A stretch of DNA of 64,000 nucleotides, from NCBI RefSeq assembly GCF_038446955.1, contig NZ_CP151803.1, positions 5,270,001 through 5,334,000 on the forward strand, read 5' to 3'. Origin of the DNA: Pedobacter sp. FW305-3-2-15-E-R2A2 (lineage in GTDB: Bacteria > Bacteroidota > Bacteroidia > Sphingobacteriales > Sphingobacteriaceae). The translations under genes and the position numbers were made by a program. Shown here one piece after another: positions 63,633 to 64,000 of the stretch. The notes under the pieces are model-generated. The model was given only the letters and a program-made list of their open reading frames with translations, ran no database searches and was not told where the DNA came from. How positions within the stretch are numbered: the first letter of the stretch is position 1; each line of letters starts with the position of its first letter.

Positions 63633-64000
63633 TTATATTTCGTTCCATATTGATAAATCGTTCCAGTTCTCCGTATCCTCCCAAAACGTAGTGTATGCCG
63701 CCCGGACTGTTATCGTCTTGACACTGCCAGCTTTCAATCCATTGCTGTCTGTTACCGTTAGTCTAAAGAAATAAGTACCAGCTTCAGACATTCCGTATAA
63801 CCTCGGTGTAAGTGTATTTTCTCCCGATAGAAGCGGCACGACCGCGCTTGAGCTTGATATAAACTCCCACAAAACAGTCCTGATGACCGCTCCACTTCTT
63901 GCCAGGGCTGATGCGTCCGTAACGACAATTTCTTCGTTGGGAATGGAGATGGTCTTATCTAATCCTGCATCTACAATTGGAGGCAATGGAGTCGAAACGT
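63633..64000 (-). CDS. PKD-domain protein, truncated at the window edge
   Basis: The frame is open to base 64000. The 123 visible codons begin 'STPLPPIVDAGLDKTISIP' (PKD N-terminal pattern PxVDAGxDxTI) and contain 'YFFRLTVTDSNGLKAGSVKTITVRA' (PKD core). It ends six bases before the next gene. Its position suggests a tail fibre or baseplate-associated adhesin of the same element. Its N-terminus and any enzymatic domain lie outside the window. Confidence 0.7.
   Translation of the reverse strand, partial: VSTPLPPIVDAGLDKTISIPNEEIVVTDASALARSGAVIRTVLWEFISSSSAVVPLLSGENTLTPRLYGMSEAGTYFFRLTVTDSNGLKAGSVKTITVRAAYTTFWEDTENWNDLSIWNEI

Overview
The window looks like a chromosomal segment of a Bacteroidota species, most likely Sphingobacteriaceae (Pedobacter-like). 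Evidence: two SusC/SusD outer-membrane uptake loci, an ECF sigma/FecR pair feeding one of them, lipoproteins with a Cys followed by Lys-Lys, a tmRNA whose tag reads GENNYALAA, a TTG/TAnnTTTG-type promoter, and few Shine-Dalgarno sequences. The genus is inference from gene content and protein style; no database was searched.

Layout. 1-4.7 kb: the end of a SusC-SusD locus with a HEFGH metallohydrolase lipoprotein and a DUF4302 lipoprotein. 5-7.4 kb: cold-shock protein, membrane methyltransferase, Crp/Fnr regulator and Dyp peroxidase. 7.7-12.1 kb: a LodA-type quinone-cofactor oxidase fused to an N-terminal catalase-like domain, followed by its LodB-type flavoprotein. 12.2-13.1 kb: a subclass B3 metallo-beta-lactamase with the Gln-for-His change known from GOB enzymes. 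13.6-16.3 kb: a frameshifted S41 peptidase and a secreted polysaccharide-lyase-like protein.

16.4-25.4 kb is an accessory region. Five same-direction copies (plus one fragment) of a terminator-plus-conserved-core repeat separate small cargo modules: DinB; AraC/GyrI; two SDR genes (one frameshifted) with an HxlR regulator, an intact IS256-family element with a perfect 8-bp target duplication, an Imm1-like immunity gene and a broken DUF1016 gene; and a three-gene HipB-HipS-HipT toxin-antitoxin operon with three phased palindromic operators. The repeat core reads as a conserved peptide on the reverse strand, which suggests it is the tail of a coding sequence, possibly a recombinase ending at an attachment site.

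25.6-33.6 kb: an esterase/MFS exporter/AraC cluster, tRNA-Met, HAD phosphatase, DUF962 protein, catalase and proline dehydrogenase. 33.7-39.8 kb: the aromatic amino acid genes aroB, then a transcription attenuator whose leader peptide has eight aromatic residues in nine positions, then pheA, DAHP synthase/chorismate mutase, aroA and aroC. The last four leader codons, ending at the stop, contain a 9-nt segment identical to the 3' arm of the terminator stem, so translation can choose between antiterminator and terminator. 39.9-44.5 kb: fused alpha-beta E1 ketoacid dehydrogenase, DUF1573 protein, aminotransferase and tmRNA. 44.7-52.3 kb: an ECF sigma/FecR-controlled STN-SusC-SusD locus.

54-64 kb (minus strand) is the tail and lysis end of a prophage or phage-like element: PKD and fibronectin-type fibre proteins, a deacetylase-like protein, a tail-hub-like protein, an M15 peptidase endolysin in a start/stop-overlapping cassette with a one-TM protein and a 57-residue exported peptide, a beta-helix spike-like protein, and a lipoprotein with a C-terminal membrane anchor that has the plan of a unimolecular spanin. 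Its other end lies beyond the window.
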